Positions 20,701 through 31,063 of a stretch of 64,000 nt of DNA are shown in pieces (position 1 is the first letter of the stretch; each line of letters begins with the position of its first letter). The notes beneath the pieces are model-generated. The model saw only the letters and a list, made by a program, of their open reading frames with translations, did not search any database and was not told the origin of the DNA. The position numbers and the translations under genes were made by a program. Location: positions 1,116,001-1,180,000 of the forward strand of contig NZ_CP061768.1 in NCBI RefSeq assembly GCF_013624435.2, read 5' to 3'. This stretch comes from Nocardioides campestrisoli (lineage in GTDB: Bacteria; Actinomycetota; Actinomycetes; Propionibacteriales; Nocardioidaceae).

Positions 20701-22205
20701 GTCCCGGTGACGGTGCCGGTCTCGCCGACCGGGGCCGCGTCGACGAGCGCCAGCGCGTCGAGCCGGCCCTCGCCGAACACGTTGTTGTCGTCGGCGGTGC
20801 CGCCGCACTGGGTGGCGGCGCTGTCCTGGGCGCTGCCGTCGAGCAGCGCCCAGGTCGCGTCGATGTCGCCGACCAGGGACGGGGCAGCCGACCAGAGCAG
20901 CGCGACGGTGCCCGCGACGTGCGGGGAGGCCATCGAGGTGCCGTTGTAGCTGCCGTAGGTGCTGTTCGGGAGGGCGGAGCGCACGTTGACCCCGGGAGCG
21001 GAGATGTTCGGCTTGATCTCGCCGTCCTGTCCCGCACCACGCGCGGAGAAGCCGGCGATGGCGTTGTTCACGTCATGGGCCCCGCTGGAGTAGTTCAGGG
21101 TGCGGCTGCCCGGTGACCCGCTGGTGGAGCAGCTGGGTCCGCTGTTGCCGTTGGACCACTGTCCCCAGATGCCCGAGGCGGCCCAGGCCTGCGTCACGTC
21201 CTCCATGAAGGGGTCGTTGCTCGGCTGCGTGGTGCCCCAGGAGTTGTTGATGATGTGGGGCCGCTTGCCGGCGTCGGGGTTCGCTCCGGCCAGGTCGGTG
21301 GGCGCGAGCATCCACTCACCGGACTCGATCAACGCCGCGTCGGAGGGGCAGCAGCCGTTGGCGGCGATCCAGGTCGCCCCCGGGGCCACGCCGATCTGGT
21401 TGGCGTTGCCGTCGTCGCCGAGCATCGTGCCCATCGTGTGGGTGCCGTGGCCGTTGGTGTCGCAGGGCGCGGTGGCGCAGCCGCCCGAGGCGTCGAACCA
21501 CGAGTAGTCGTGGGTGAAGGTGCCGTCGCCGTTGTTGCCGCGGTACTGCCGCACCAGAGCCGGGTGGTCGAACTGGACGCCGGTGTCGATGTTGGCGATC
21601 ACCAGGCCCTCGCCGGTGACGCCGCGCTGGCTCCACACGTCGTCGGCGTTGATGTTGGCCAGCCCCCACTCGACGGCGTCGACCTCCCGGACCTCGCGGC
21701 CCTTGGTGGGCTTCTCCAAGGCGTACTCGACGGTCGGGTAGAGACCCAGCACCTCGGGGGCCCGGGCGATGCTGCTCACCAGTGCGGTGTCGCCCGCCTC
21801 GACCCGGATCGCGTTCGTGGCCCAGAAGCTCCGGTGGGCGACGCCCTCGTCGTCGAGCAGCTCCCGCACCTCCTTCTGCTGCTGGTCGGCGGCGCTCGTC
21901 AGGGCCTTCCGCACGGCCTCACCGCGCGCGGCCCAGCCGCGTACCTGCGAGGCGGCGCTCAGGTCGGCCTGCTCGAAGCGGATCCAGAAGGTCGCCTCGC
22001 CCTTGGCCTCCAGCTGCTGGGCGAGCTTGGGCCGGATCTTGTCGCCGATCTCCGGAGCGGGCTGACCGCCGGGCGATGCGCCCGGGCCGGCCTGGGCGGC
22101 TGGGACGGTGAGGAAGAGTGCGCCGGCGGTCGCCAGCACGGTGAGCAGGCCGGCGAACATCGTCCGGTGGGACGGTCTCCGGCCTCGAGATCGGTGCGTT
22201 GACAT
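17790..22205 (-). CDS. Large secreted subtilisin-like (S8) protease with adhesive and Kelch domains
   Basis: A 1471-residue exported protein. The signal peptide ends near AQA-GPG (residue 39). A propeptide-like region (60-165) precedes the S8 catalytic domain: D207 (NIDTGVQ), H253 (NGHGTHTMG), oxyanion Asn in SNGNSG and S424 (NGTSMASPHVAG). C-terminal modules are a CarboxypepD-reg-like beta-sandwich (about 498-560, GTVTDAATGQPIEGATVALDG), a second one (about 585-660), a MAM/immune-inhibitor-A-like domain (about 670-835), an Ig-like stretch, a Kelch/galactose-oxidase-type propeller (about 1025-1290, repeated WTDIADHP / SWETLAPYP / AWTPIADAP) and a terminal CarboxypepD-like module. It is probably an extracellular degradative or surface-interaction protease. 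The start has GGAAGGACC upstream. Confidence 0.9.
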   Translation of the reverse strand: MSTHRSRGRRPSHRTMFAGLLTVLATAGALFLTVPAAQAGPGASPGGQPAPEIGDKIRPKLAQQLEAKGEATFWIRFEQADLSAASQVRGWAARGEAVRKALTSAADQQQKEVRELLDDEGVAHRSFWATNAIRVEAGDTALVSSIARAPEVLGLYPTVEYALEKPTKGREVREVDAVEWGLANINADDVWSQRGVTGEGLVIANIDTGVQFDHPALVRQYRGNNGDGTFTHDYSWFDASGGCATAPCDTNGHGTHTMGTMLGDDGNANQIGVAPGATWIAANGCCPSDAALIESGEWMLAPTDLAGANPDAGKRPHIINNSWGTTQPSNDPFMEDVTQAWAASGIWGQWSNGNSGPSCSTSGSPGSRTLNYSSGAHDVNNAIAGFSARGAGQDGEIKPNISAPGVNVRSALPNSTYGSYNGTSMASPHVAGTVALLWSAAPSLVGDIDATWALLDGSAQDSAATQCGGTADDNNVFGEGRLDALALVDAAPVGETGTVTGTVTDAATGQPIEGATVALDGEFDRTVTTAADGTYDARLSVGTYTVTATKYGYQSKSSQITVEAGTPVTADFALQAAPSVTVTGTVTDGSGHDWPLYAQVQVEGPGEDVWTDPETGEYTLTVPSNASYTVTVDAHYPGYTSATEEITVGNGATTHDVALEVDASTCTAPGYRFNTTGITEDFDGGGLPAGWTIQDEAGNGQVWRFDDPKPRGNLTGGDGAFAIADSDFFGSGQSQDTSLVTPSIDMSSVTSPVVGFRQDYNNLGDVADVDLSIDGGATWETVLHQVTDVRGPREDVVQLPAAAGESDVKIRFHYYEASYDWWWQVDDVFVGNRTCDLIRGGLVVGTVTSARNDEGINGAVVTSLDKPDEKATTQPTPEDENLSDGFYWMFSTLRGKHPFEARAAQYQSVTEVVAVDLDDATRADFELGAGNLVVTPDEITATKRLGTGTVTKTFTVTNDGSAPVELEFEERPGGFDMLTADGGRTNLRSITKQAGAPLMEVKAPVSVAARSRGMSTHGAQPANGPHEAPWTDIADHPSTVMDNRVVHVDGTAYSIAGGDGSASTAKVRAYDPATLAWTEKASLPEARNAVAAGLVDGQIVVTGGWAAAGPSTATWTYDPAADSWAAGAAAPVALAASGQAVADGKLFVVGGCTTASCTPMSNATAAYDLATDSWETLAPYPAAVAFASCGAVDGTVYCTGGNGGANGTADSYAYDIGADAWTPIADAPVDTWASAHTVANGMLVVNGGVQGTVITNRTFAFDPEADAWIDLPNSNTARYRGGMACGLYKVGGSSGGFTATADSETLPGFENCGTSGTDVEWLSLDTTSATLAPGKQLRVRVFLDSEVAQPGIYTAAIAIKEDTPGSVAPIPVTFEVTPPVQWGKLVGTVSGRACTGTVAALPGATVQVDSWAGSWTLETGSDGSYAQWFNAGANPLSLIAAKDGYAPQSRTVRLAKGTSTTASFTLKKARC

Positions 22206-22225
22206 GGTGGTCCTTCCCGAGAGTG

Positions 22226-22245
22226 GACCGGTCCTCCGACCGGTC
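22226..22245. promoter_or_regulatory. Tandem GACCGGTC palindromes in the divergent protease/regulator gap
   Basis: GACCGGTCCT occurs at 22226-22235 and again at 22238-22247, 12 bp apart; each contains the 8-bp palindrome GACCGGTC. They lie in the 5' leader of the S8 protease, next to a winged-helix regulator gene. PhoB/OmpR-type proteins bind direct repeats at about this spacing, so this is a candidate operator. Confidence 0.4.
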
Positions 22246-22428
22246 CTGTCCAGAACCTAGGCAGCGTGTCGCCGGGCCGACTACGCGCGCATCCGGTCAA
22301 TTCGTCGTCGATCCGGGCGATATGCGGGCAACTCGGCAGTAGGTGCGGATTCGTGCGCCGGGACGTCGTAGTGCTTGACCATTCCTGCGTGCGCGGCGAG
22401 GCTGAGAGCGCAGGGGAAAGGAAGGGCC

Positions 22429-23004
22429 ATGTCTCTCGCTCGGGGAGAGGAAGCCCTCCACGAGACGACGCCCGCGTCGTCGCGGCCGCCCAAGGCCGTG
22501 GTGATCGCGATCGCCTACTCGCTGGAGGAACGGCTGCGCGTCGCCAGCCTGTTCGGCGACCACGTGTCGGTCCTGCTGGTGTCCTCACGGGAGGAGGCCG
22601 TCGCGCTGCTCACCGCCGAGGACCCGCCGGGAACGGCGCGCCCCGAGTCGCCTGAGCGCCCTGGGTCCTCGGACTGTGGCCTCCTCATCGACTCCGACCG
22701 GCGTACGGCGACCTGGCGCGACCGAGCGGTGCCGCTGTCCCCGCTGGAGCACGACGCGCTGCGCTGCCTGCTCTCGGACGTGGGGCGCACGTGGACCTTC
22801 GAAGAGCTCCACCAGGACGTCTGGGGCAACGACCACCTGGGCGACCGCTCCGACATGCAGTCGGTGGTCAAGCGGCTGCGGCGCAAGCTCGGCTTCCTCG
22901 ACGCCCCGCTGCAGGTGCAGGCCATCCGGGGCGTGGGCTTCCGGCTGGTCCGGGCGGCCGCCGCCGTCGACGAGGGGCGCGCCCACGTGAGCGAGAGACC
23001 CTGA
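22429..23004 (+). CDS. OmpR/PhoB-type winged-helix regulator with atypical N-terminus
   Basis: A 191-residue protein. The C-terminal trans_reg_C winged helix is clear: PLSPLEHDALRCLLSDVGRTWTFEELHQDVWG, then QSVVKRLRRKLG and IRGVGFRLV. The N-terminal 80 residues (KAVVIAIAYSLEERLRVASLFGDHVSVLLVSS) look like a shortened, degenerate receiver-like or unrelated alpha/beta segment without the phospho-acceptor Asp pattern. The ATG at 22429 follows AAGGAAGG. The gene is divergent from the giant protease, which it may regulate. Confidence 0.75.
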   Translation: MSLARGEEALHETTPASSRPPKAVVIAIAYSLEERLRVASLFGDHVSVLLVSSREEAVALLTAEDPPGTARPESPERPGSSDCGLLIDSDRRTATWRDRAVPLSPLEHDALRCLLSDVGRTWTFEELHQDVWGNDHLGDRSDMQSVVKRLRRKLGFLDAPLQVQAIRGVGFRLVRAAAAVDEGRAHVSERP

Positions 23005-23039
23005 GCAATAGAACGCCCGCTCGCGGCGTTCGCCCTGAT

Positions 23040-24155
23040 GTGGAACCGCATGACGCCCTGCTCGACTCCCCGCTCGACTCCCTGGTGATCGGCGCGGGTC
23101 AGGCGGGTCTGGCCGCGTCGTTCCACCTCGCGCGCCTCGGGATCGCGCACCTGGTGCTCGACTCGGCCCCGGCCCCCGGTGGCGCCTGGCAGCATCGGTG
23201 GGAGTCGCTGACCATGCAGGACGTGCACGGCGTCGCCGACCTGCCCGACGCCCCGGCACCGCCCCGCTCGCCCCTGCCCGCCCGCGAGGTCGTGCCGGCG
23301 TACTTCGCCGACTACGAGCGCCGGCACGCGCTGCCGGTGGTGCGGCCCGTGCGGGTCGACCGGGTGGAGAGCGAGGGCGAGCTGCTCGTCGTACGAGGCC
23401 ACGGCCCGGCCGGCGAGCGGTCCTGGCGCACCCGGACGCTGGTGAACGCGACCGGGACCTGGACCCGCCCGTTCGTGCCGTTCTACCCGGGCATCGCCTC
23501 GTTCGCCGGCGAGCAGCTGCACACCGCGCACTACCCGGGTGCCGAGCACTTCCGCGGCACCCGGGTCCTGGTCGTCGGAGGCGGCGCGTCCGCCGTCCAG
23601 CTCCTCGGCGAGCTGGCCCCGGTCACCGACACCCTGTGGGTCACCCGGCGTCCTCCCGTCTGGCGCGACGACGACTTCGACGCCGAGGCCGGGCTGGCGG
23701 CCGTCACCCACGTCGAGGAGCGGGTCCGGCAAGGCCTGCCGCCGACCAGCGTCGTGGGCGTCACCGGCCTCGCGCTGCGCCCCCAGGAGCAGCGGGCCGC
23801 CAGGCTCGGCGCCTACCGGCGGCGCCCGATGTTCACCTCGATCGAGCCCTGGGGCGTGCGCTGGGAGGACCCGCCGCCCGGTGCGCCCGCCCGCGAGGAG
23901 GTCGGCGCCATCCTCTGGGCGACCGGCTTCCGGGCGGCCGTGGACCACCTGGCCCCGCTCGGCCTGCGGACTCCCCAGGGAGGGATCCAGCTCGTGCACG
24001 TGCCGGGCAACGTGCAGGGCGCCACGACGGCGGTCCGCGACCCTCGGGTGCAGCTCGTGGGCTACGGGCCCTCGGCGAGCACGATCGGCGCCAGCCGCGC
24101 CGGGCGTGCCGCGGCGAGCGCCGTACGTCGTCGGCTGGCGCCGGCGCTCGCCTGA
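23040..24155 (+). CDS. Flavin-dependent monooxygenase-like NAD(P)/FAD oxidoreductase
   Basis: About 371 residues. The N-terminal FAD Rossmann motif is VIGAGQAGLAASFHLA, with an FMO-like GGAWQHRWESLTMQ segment. A second dinucleotide motif (VLVVGGGASAVQLLGELA) lies near residue 180, followed by a TGF-type block (LWATGFRAAVDHL). This two-motif layout is that of FMO/CzcO-like enzymes that oxidise small molecules with NADPH and O2. Substrate unknown. The N-terminus is uncertain: GTG 23040 places the FAD motif about 15 residues in, as is usual. Confidence 0.8.
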   Translation: MEPHDALLDSPLDSLVIGAGQAGLAASFHLARLGIAHLVLDSAPAPGGAWQHRWESLTMQDVHGVADLPDAPAPPRSPLPAREVVPAYFADYERRHALPVVRPVRVDRVESEGELLVVRGHGPAGERSWRTRTLVNATGTWTRPFVPFYPGIASFAGEQLHTAHYPGAEHFRGTRVLVVGGGASAVQLLGELAPVTDTLWVTRRPPVWRDDDFDAEAGLAAVTHVEERVRQGLPPTSVVGVTGLALRPQEQRAARLGAYRRRPMFTSIEPWGVRWEDPPPGAPAREEVGAILWATGFRAAVDHLAPLGLRTPQGGIQLVHVPGNVQGATTAVRDPRVQLVGYGPSASTIGASRAGRAAASAVRRRLAPALA

Positions 24156-24183
24156 GCGCGCCGGTCGGCCGGGGCAGCTGGAC

Positions 24184-24663
24184 TCAGCTCGCCGCCGGGT
24201 CGCCGTCCGGAGCGGGGTCGCCGTCGGGAGCCTCGTCCGGGGCAGCGTCGCCGGCCCCATCCTCGGCGCGGCGACGCTCCTGCCGCTCCCGCCGCTCGGC
24301 CTCCTCCTGCTCGCGCTTGCGCCGTTGCTCGGCCTGGTAGCGACGCCGCTGCTCCTCGGCCCGCCGACGCACCTGTGCCAGGAACTCCTCGTCCGAGGTG
24401 CCGTCGGTGGCCGCGGCGCGTCCTGGCCGGTCGTACTCCGGGAACTGCGGCACCGCCCGCTCGCCGGGGGAGCGCCGGGGCGTCACCGGCCGGCCTGCGG
24501 CCAGCCAGGCCACCGAGCCGACCACCGGGAAGAAGAGGATCAGCAGCATCCAGCCGATCTTGGGCAGGTGGCGCACCTCGTCGTCCTTGCTGGTGATCGC
24601 CTCCACCAGGCAGTAGATCGAGAGCACCAGCGGCACGACGTAGAACAGGACGATGCGACCCAT
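24184..24663 (-). CDS. PLDc_N-domain small membrane protein with charged tail
   Basis: A 159-residue protein. Two hydrophobic segments (VLFYVVPLVLSIYCLVEAI and IGWMLLILFFPVVGSVAWLA) form the PLDc N-terminal domain common in actinobacteria. Residues 90-140 are a highly charged Arg/Glu/Gln coiled-coil-like tail (RRRAEEQRRRYQAEQRRKRE), and the end is Asp/Pro/Gly/Ala-rich. No catalytic HKD motif is present, so it is not a phospholipase. The ATG follows GAGGGG. Function unknown. Confidence 0.75.
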   Translation of the reverse strand: MGRIVLFYVVPLVLSIYCLVEAITSKDDEVRHLPKIGWMLLILFFPVVGSVAWLAAGRPVTPRRSPGERAVPQFPEYDRPGRAAATDGTSDEEFLAQVRRRAEEQRRRYQAEQRRKREQEEAERRERQERRRAEDGAGDAAPDEAPDGDPAPDGDPAAS

Positions 24664-24674
24664 GAGACCCCTCG

Positions 24675-24716
24675 GAGACGTGTGCACAGAGACGTGCGCA
24701 CAGAGACGTGCGCAGC
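24675..24716. repeat. Three tandem 14-bp repeats upstream of the PLDc_N gene
   Basis: GAGACGTGTGCACA (24675), GAGACGTGCGCACA (24689) and GAGACGTGCGCAGC (24703) are head-to-tail, starting 12 bp from the PLDc_N start codon. Each carries a GTGNGCAC-like palindromic core. This may be an operator array or simple slippage. Confidence 0.6.
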
Positions 24717-24786
24717 CAGTGTGGACAGGATCGTAGGGCCCCGGGCCCCGGCGCGCACCGCTCTGGACACCCCTGCGCGCCTTCGT

Positions 24787-24792
24787 TATCGT
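24787..24792 (+). promoter_or_regulatory. -10 box of the thiamine operon
   Basis: TATCGT lies about 10 nt before the first paired bases of the TPP riboswitch, placing transcription start at about 24799. Confidence 0.4.
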
Positions 24793-24800
24793 CGTCGACG

Positions 24801-24893
24801 TCCACCACGGGAGCTCGCGGCAGCGAGCTGAGAGGGAGCTGGAGCCGCTCCGACCGTCGAACCTGATCCGGGTCATGCCGGCGAAGGAAGCGT
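24801..24893 (+). ncRNA. TPP riboswitch (THI element)
   Basis: Conserved blocks are in order: CTGAGAG at 24828-24834, CGAACCTGATC at 24858-24868, the GGGTCATGCCGGCGAAGGAAG-type block ending at 24890. These are the universal TPP-binding features. The element sits directly upstream of thiE, with AGGAG at 24895-24899 available for sequestration. It should lower expression of the whole thi operon when thiamine diphosphate is abundant. Confidence 0.95.
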
Positions 24894-24904
24894 CAGGAGC
24901 TCCC

Positions 24905-25506
24905 GTGTTCGTACCCGTGTTGCTGCCACGTCTGTTCTGCCTCGTCTCTCCGGGGGACGACCTCTCCCTGTTGCCCGACCTCGTCGCCGCGGGGGTCGAC
25001 GGCTTCCAGGTCCGCGACAAGACCGGGACCGACCGCGAGGTGCTCGCCCTGGCCCAGCTGGTGGTCGGCGCGGTGCGTCCCGGTGGCGCCCAGGTGGTGG
25101 TCGACGACCGGCTCGACGTGGCGCTGGCGGCTGGCGCGGACGGCGTGCATCTCGGCGCCGACGACCTGCCGGTGGCGGCGGCCCGCCGGGTCGCGCCCGA
25201 CCTGGTGGTGGGCGCCACCTGCCGCTCCCGCGACGACGTGCTGCGCGCCGCCGACGCGGGGGCGACGTACGCCGGCTTCGGACCCGTCTGGGCCTCGGGC
25301 AGCAAGGCGGGGCTGCCCGCTGCCCTGGGTCCGGAGGCGGTGACCCGCGCTGCGGGGGTGCTGCCGCTGGTGTCGATCGGCGGGGTGGACGCCGCCCGGG
25401 CCGGGGCCGCGCGCCGGGCCGGGGCGCACGGGGTGGCGGTGATCGCCGCCGTCTGGGGCGCGCGAGATCCGGTGGCGGCCGCGAAGGAGCTGGTGGCGGC
25501 GCTGCG

Positions 25507-25510
<4 letters not shown>
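24905..25510 (+). CDS. thiE: Thiamine-phosphate synthase
   Basis: Joins HMP-PP and thiazole phosphate to form thiamine phosphate. A 201-residue TIM barrel with the family motifs GFQVRDKTG, VVDDRLDVALAAGADGVHLGADDLP, VGATCRS, YAGFGPVWASGSKAG and PLVSIGGV. The start is decided by the riboswitch: an in-frame ATG at 24875 lies inside its conserved core, so the GTG at 24905, 5 nt after AGGAG, is the real one. First gene of the thi operon; the stop overlaps the thiO start (ATGA). Confidence 0.92.
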
Positions 25511-28130
<2,620 letters not shown>

Positions 28131-28134
<4 letters not shown>

Positions 28135-28919
28135 GCAGCCCGCCCGTGGTGCTGACCGTCGCCGGCACCGACTCCGGCGGCGCGGCGGGGATCGCCGCCG
28201 ACCTCGCGACCATCGGGCACCTCGGTGCGCACGGGGCCTGTGTGGTCACGGCGGTGACCGCGCAGGACACGCTGGGTGTGCACGCCGTCCACCCGGTGCC
28301 GCTGGAGGTGGTCGCCGCCCAGCTCGACGCCGTGCTGGAGGACCTGCCGGTGGCCGCGGTGAAGACGGGCATGCTGGGCAGCGCCGAGGTGGTCCGGCTG
28401 GTCGCGGAGAGGGTCGGAGGCGTCGGCCTCCCCCTGGTCGTCGACCCCGTGCTGGTCGCCACCAGCGGAGCCGTGCTGGGGGACTCACTGGTGGTCGCCG
28501 CCTACCGCGAGCACCTGCTGTCCGTGGCGACCGTGGCCACCCCCAACACCGACGAGGCGGCCGCGCTGGCGGGGTGCCGCGGCACCCCGCGCGCGCTGGC
28601 CGGGCTGCTCGCCGCCCGCGGGCAGCCGGTCCTGCTGACCGGTGGCGACTCCGGTGCCGACCTGCTGGTCGTGCCGGGCTGCGACCCGGTGCTGCTGCGC
28701 CACGACGCCGTGGTGACCAGCAACGACCACGGCACCGGGTGCACCCACAGCGCCGCCCTGGCCACGTTCCTGGCGCACGGGGCGCCCCTGGCCGAGGCGG
28801 CGGCGCTGGCCGCGACCTACACGGCCGGCCAGCTCCACGCGGGGCGCCGGTGGCGACTGGGCCGGGGGAGAGGGCCGGTGGCGCACACGGTGGTCCCCCA
28901 GGAGCCCGGCTCTGGGTAA
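28131..28919 (+). CDS. thiD: Hydroxymethylpyrimidine/phosphomethylpyrimidine kinase
   Basis: Phosphorylates HMP and HMP-P to HMP-PP, the substrate of ThiE. A 262-residue ribokinase-fold protein: AGTDSGGAAGIAAD, VVTAVTAQDT, VKTGMLGSAEVV, VDPVLVATSG, PNTDEAAALAG, and the anion-hole/catalytic block DHGTGCTHSAALA. Starts at a GTG overlapping the previous stop. The last gene of the thi operon; its TAA stop doubles as part of the next gene's -10 box. Confidence 0.93.
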
Positions 28920-28928
28920 CCTCTGGGC

Positions 28929-29570
28929 ATGGATCAGTCTGACCCGTCCCGTCTGCGCGTCTCCGACCAGGACCGGCACCAGGTGGCGGAGGCGCTGCGC
29001 GAGGCGGCGGCCGAGGGGCGGCTGGACCTCGACGAGCTGGACGAGCGGCTCGAGGCGGCGTACGCGGCCAAGGTCTACGCCGACCTGCTGCCGCTCACCG
29101 CCGACCTGCCCGGGGCCACGCCGGTGCTGCGCTCCGAGCACCTGCCCGTCGCCCGACCGACCCCCGGGGTGCCCGCGACCGTCAGCCACCACAGCTCGAT
29201 CGCCATCATGTCCGGCGTCGACCGGAAGGGCGTGTGGCAGATCGGCACCACCCACACGGCGTTCTCGATGATGGGGGCCGTCGTGCTCGACCTGCGGGAG
29301 GCCCGCTTCACCGGGACCGAGACGGTGATCAACGCCAACACGGTCATGGGGTCGGTGGACATCTACGTCAACGCCGGGACGCACGTGGTCGTGGAGGGGT
29401 TCGGCGTGATGGGCGCCTTCGACCAGGCGCGGGACAAGGTGCCGGCAGAGCTGCTGCCCGACTCCCCGGTGGTCCGGGTCAAGGGCGTGGCGTTGATGGG
29501 GGCGGTGACCGTCACCCGCAAGCGGATGCCCGGGGAGCCCGGCAAGATGAAGAAGATGCTCGGCCACTGA
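28929..29570 (+). CDS. DUF1707 / LiaF-like C-terminal domain protein
   Basis: A 213-residue protein. Residues 8-60 are the DUF1707 helical domain (LRVSDQDRHQVAEALREAAAEGRLDLDELDERL). Residues 100-210 form a beta-helix-like domain resembling the C-terminus of LiaF or 'cell wall-active antibiotics response' proteins (FSMMGAVVLDLREARF, NTVMGSVDIYV, VKGVALMGAVTV). No membrane segment. It is probably linked to envelope stress sensing. TAACCT at 28917-28922, overlapping the thiD stop, ends 6 nt before the ATG, so it is likely an independent leaderless gene. Confidence 0.75.
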   Translation: MDQSDPSRLRVSDQDRHQVAEALREAAAEGRLDLDELDERLEAAYAAKVYADLLPLTADLPGATPVLRSEHLPVARPTPGVPATVSHHSSIAIMSGVDRKGVWQIGTTHTAFSMMGAVVLDLREARFTGTETVINANTVMGSVDIYVNAGTHVVVEGFGVMGAFDQARDKVPAELLPDSPVVRVKGVALMGAVTVTRKRMPGEPGKMKKMLGH

Positions 29571-29589
29571 GCCGCGCTCACCAACAGAA

Positions 29590-29641
29590 CTGAGCCGGCT
29601 TCGCGCACAGGGCTGAGGCGGGTTCGCGCACAGGGCTGAGC
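29590..29641. repeat. Tandem 23-bp direct repeat
   Basis: Two head-to-tail copies of CTGAGNCGGNTTCGCGCACAGGG (29590-29612, 29613-29635) plus the start of a third lie just after the DUF1707 gene. They are non-coding. Confidence 0.7.
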
Positions 29642-29658
29642 GGGGCCGGGCACGGGAA

Positions 29659-29704
29659 GAGGGCCTCACGATCCGCCGACCCGGCGGCAGTTCATGAGGC
29701 CCTC
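29659..29704. terminator. Bidirectional two-tier terminator
   Basis: GAGGGCCTCA (29659-29668) pairs with TGAGGCCCTC (29695-29704), enclosing an inner CCGCC/GGCGG hairpin (29673-29687). It lies between the convergent DUF1707 and sugar-ABC ATPase genes. Confidence 0.7.
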
Positions 29705-29754
29705 CGTGGCCACGGGCTGTGCGTAACCTCCCGTGACGTCTGTGGTGTACCCGC

Positions 29755-31059
29755 TCAGGCGCCCGAGTAACCCTTGCCCGGGTCGCCGTCCGGCTCGCTC
29801 CCCGCACCGCTGGCCGAGTGCACCTGCTCGCCCTCGGCCGCCATGGCCTCGGCGCGGGCCGCCTCGTCGGGGTGCTCGAGCTCGGGGATCCAGCCGGCGC
29901 GCTCACGGTCGACCGTGAGGTTCTCCCCGGTGTGCGGGTCGAAGAGGTGCATCTTGCGGGTGTCGACGTAGATCTCCGCGTCGTCGCCCTCCGAGATCGT
30001 GCTCGCGCCGTCGAGGGAGATGACCAGCTGGGTACGCAGCGACTCGCCGTCCAGGTCCGACTCCAGCTGGGACAGCTGCTTCTGCACCGCCTCGGGCGCC
30101 TCGAACGGGATGTAGGCGTAGGCCTCGCTGCCCAGCCACTCCACGACGTCCACCGTGGCGCGGAAGGTCGACCCCTCCTTGGGGACGTCGGCCACCGAGG
30201 CGTCCTCGAAGGCCTCGGGCCGGATGCCGGCGATCAGCAGGCCGCGACCCTGAGCCTTCTCCGCCTTGTCGGCAGGGATCTCGACCGAGCCGAACGGCAG
30301 CTTGACCGTGTTCCCCTCCACCTCGGCCGGCAGGAAGTTCATCGGCGGCGAGCCGATGAAGCCGGCCACGAACAGGTTGCCGGGGTTCTCGTAGAGCTCG
30401 CGCGGCGTCGCGAGCTGCTGCAGGATGCCGCGCTTGAGCACCGCGACCCGGTCGCCGAGAGTCATCGCCTCGGTCTGGTCGTGGGTGACGTAGACGGTGG
30501 TGATCCCGAGCCGCTTCTGCAGGCGGGCGATCTCGGTGCGCATCTGGCCGCGCAGCTTGGCGTCGAGGTTCGAGAGCGGCTCGTCGAAGAGGAACGCGTC
30601 GGCGTCCCGGACGATGGCCCGCCCCATGGCCACCCGCTGGCGCTGACCGCCGGAGAGGTTGCCGGGCTTCCGGTCGAGGTGCTCGTCGAGCTCGAGGGTC
30701 TTCGACGCCGCACGGACCTTGCGGTCGACCTCCTCGTCCTTCTCGTGCGCCAGGCGGAGGGGGAAGGCGATGTTCTCGTAGACCGTCAGGTGCGGGTAGA
30801 GCGCGTAGTTCTGGAAGACCATCGCCAGGTTCCGGTCGCGGGGCGCGAGGTCGTTGACCTTGCGGTCGCCGATGAGCATCTCGCCCTCGGTGATGTCCTC
30901 CAGCCCCACGATCATCCGCAGCAGCGTCGACTTCCCGCACCCTGAGGGGCCCACGAGGATCATGAACTCCCCGTCCTGCACGTCGATGCTGACGTCGTTC
31001 ACGGCCGGGAAGCCGTCGCCGTAGCGCTTGACGATGTTCTTCATGGTGATGGCGGCCAT
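29755..31059 (-). CDS. Sugar ABC transporter ATP-binding protein (SugC/MsiK/UgpC-type)
   Basis: A 434-residue ATPase of the CUT1 sugar family: Walker A GPSGCGKST, LSGGQRQRVAMGRAI, Walker B FLFDEPLSNLD, switch THDQTEAMTLGDR. The C-terminal regulatory OB/MalK domain spans about residues 235-375 and is followed by a 50-residue acidic, disordered tail. Last gene of an operon with two permeases and a binding lipoprotein. Having its own ATPase matches LpqY-SugABC (trehalose) more than Das/Ngc systems that borrow MsiK. Confidence 0.9.
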   Translation of the reverse strand: MAAITMKNIVKRYGDGFPAVNDVSIDVQDGEFMILVGPSGCGKSTLLRMIVGLEDITEGEMLIGDRKVNDLAPRDRNLAMVFQNYALYPHLTVYENIAFPLRLAHEKDEEVDRKVRAASKTLELDEHLDRKPGNLSGGQRQRVAMGRAIVRDADAFLFDEPLSNLDAKLRGQMRTEIARLQKRLGITTVYVTHDQTEAMTLGDRVAVLKRGILQQLATPRELYENPGNLFVAGFIGSPPMNFLPAEVEGNTVKLPFGSVEIPADKAEKAQGRGLLIAGIRPEAFEDASVADVPKEGSTFRATVDVVEWLGSEAYAYIPFEAPEAVQKQLSQLESDLDGESLRTQLVISLDGASTISEGDDAEIYVDTRKMHLFDPHTGENLTVDRERAGWIPELEHPDEAARAEAMAAEGEQVHSASGAGSEPDGDPGKGYSGA

Positions 31060-31063
31060 CAGA

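Noticed and set aside
24875..24904. ATG start for thiE inside the riboswitch
   Set aside because: It is part of the invariant TPP-binding core; the GTG at 24905 has a proper AGGAG.
29590..29641. Tandem 23-bp repeats considered as a CRISPR array
   Set aside because: The units are adjacent with no unique spacers and there are only two full copies. No cas genes or spaced repeat arrays were seen anywhere in the window.
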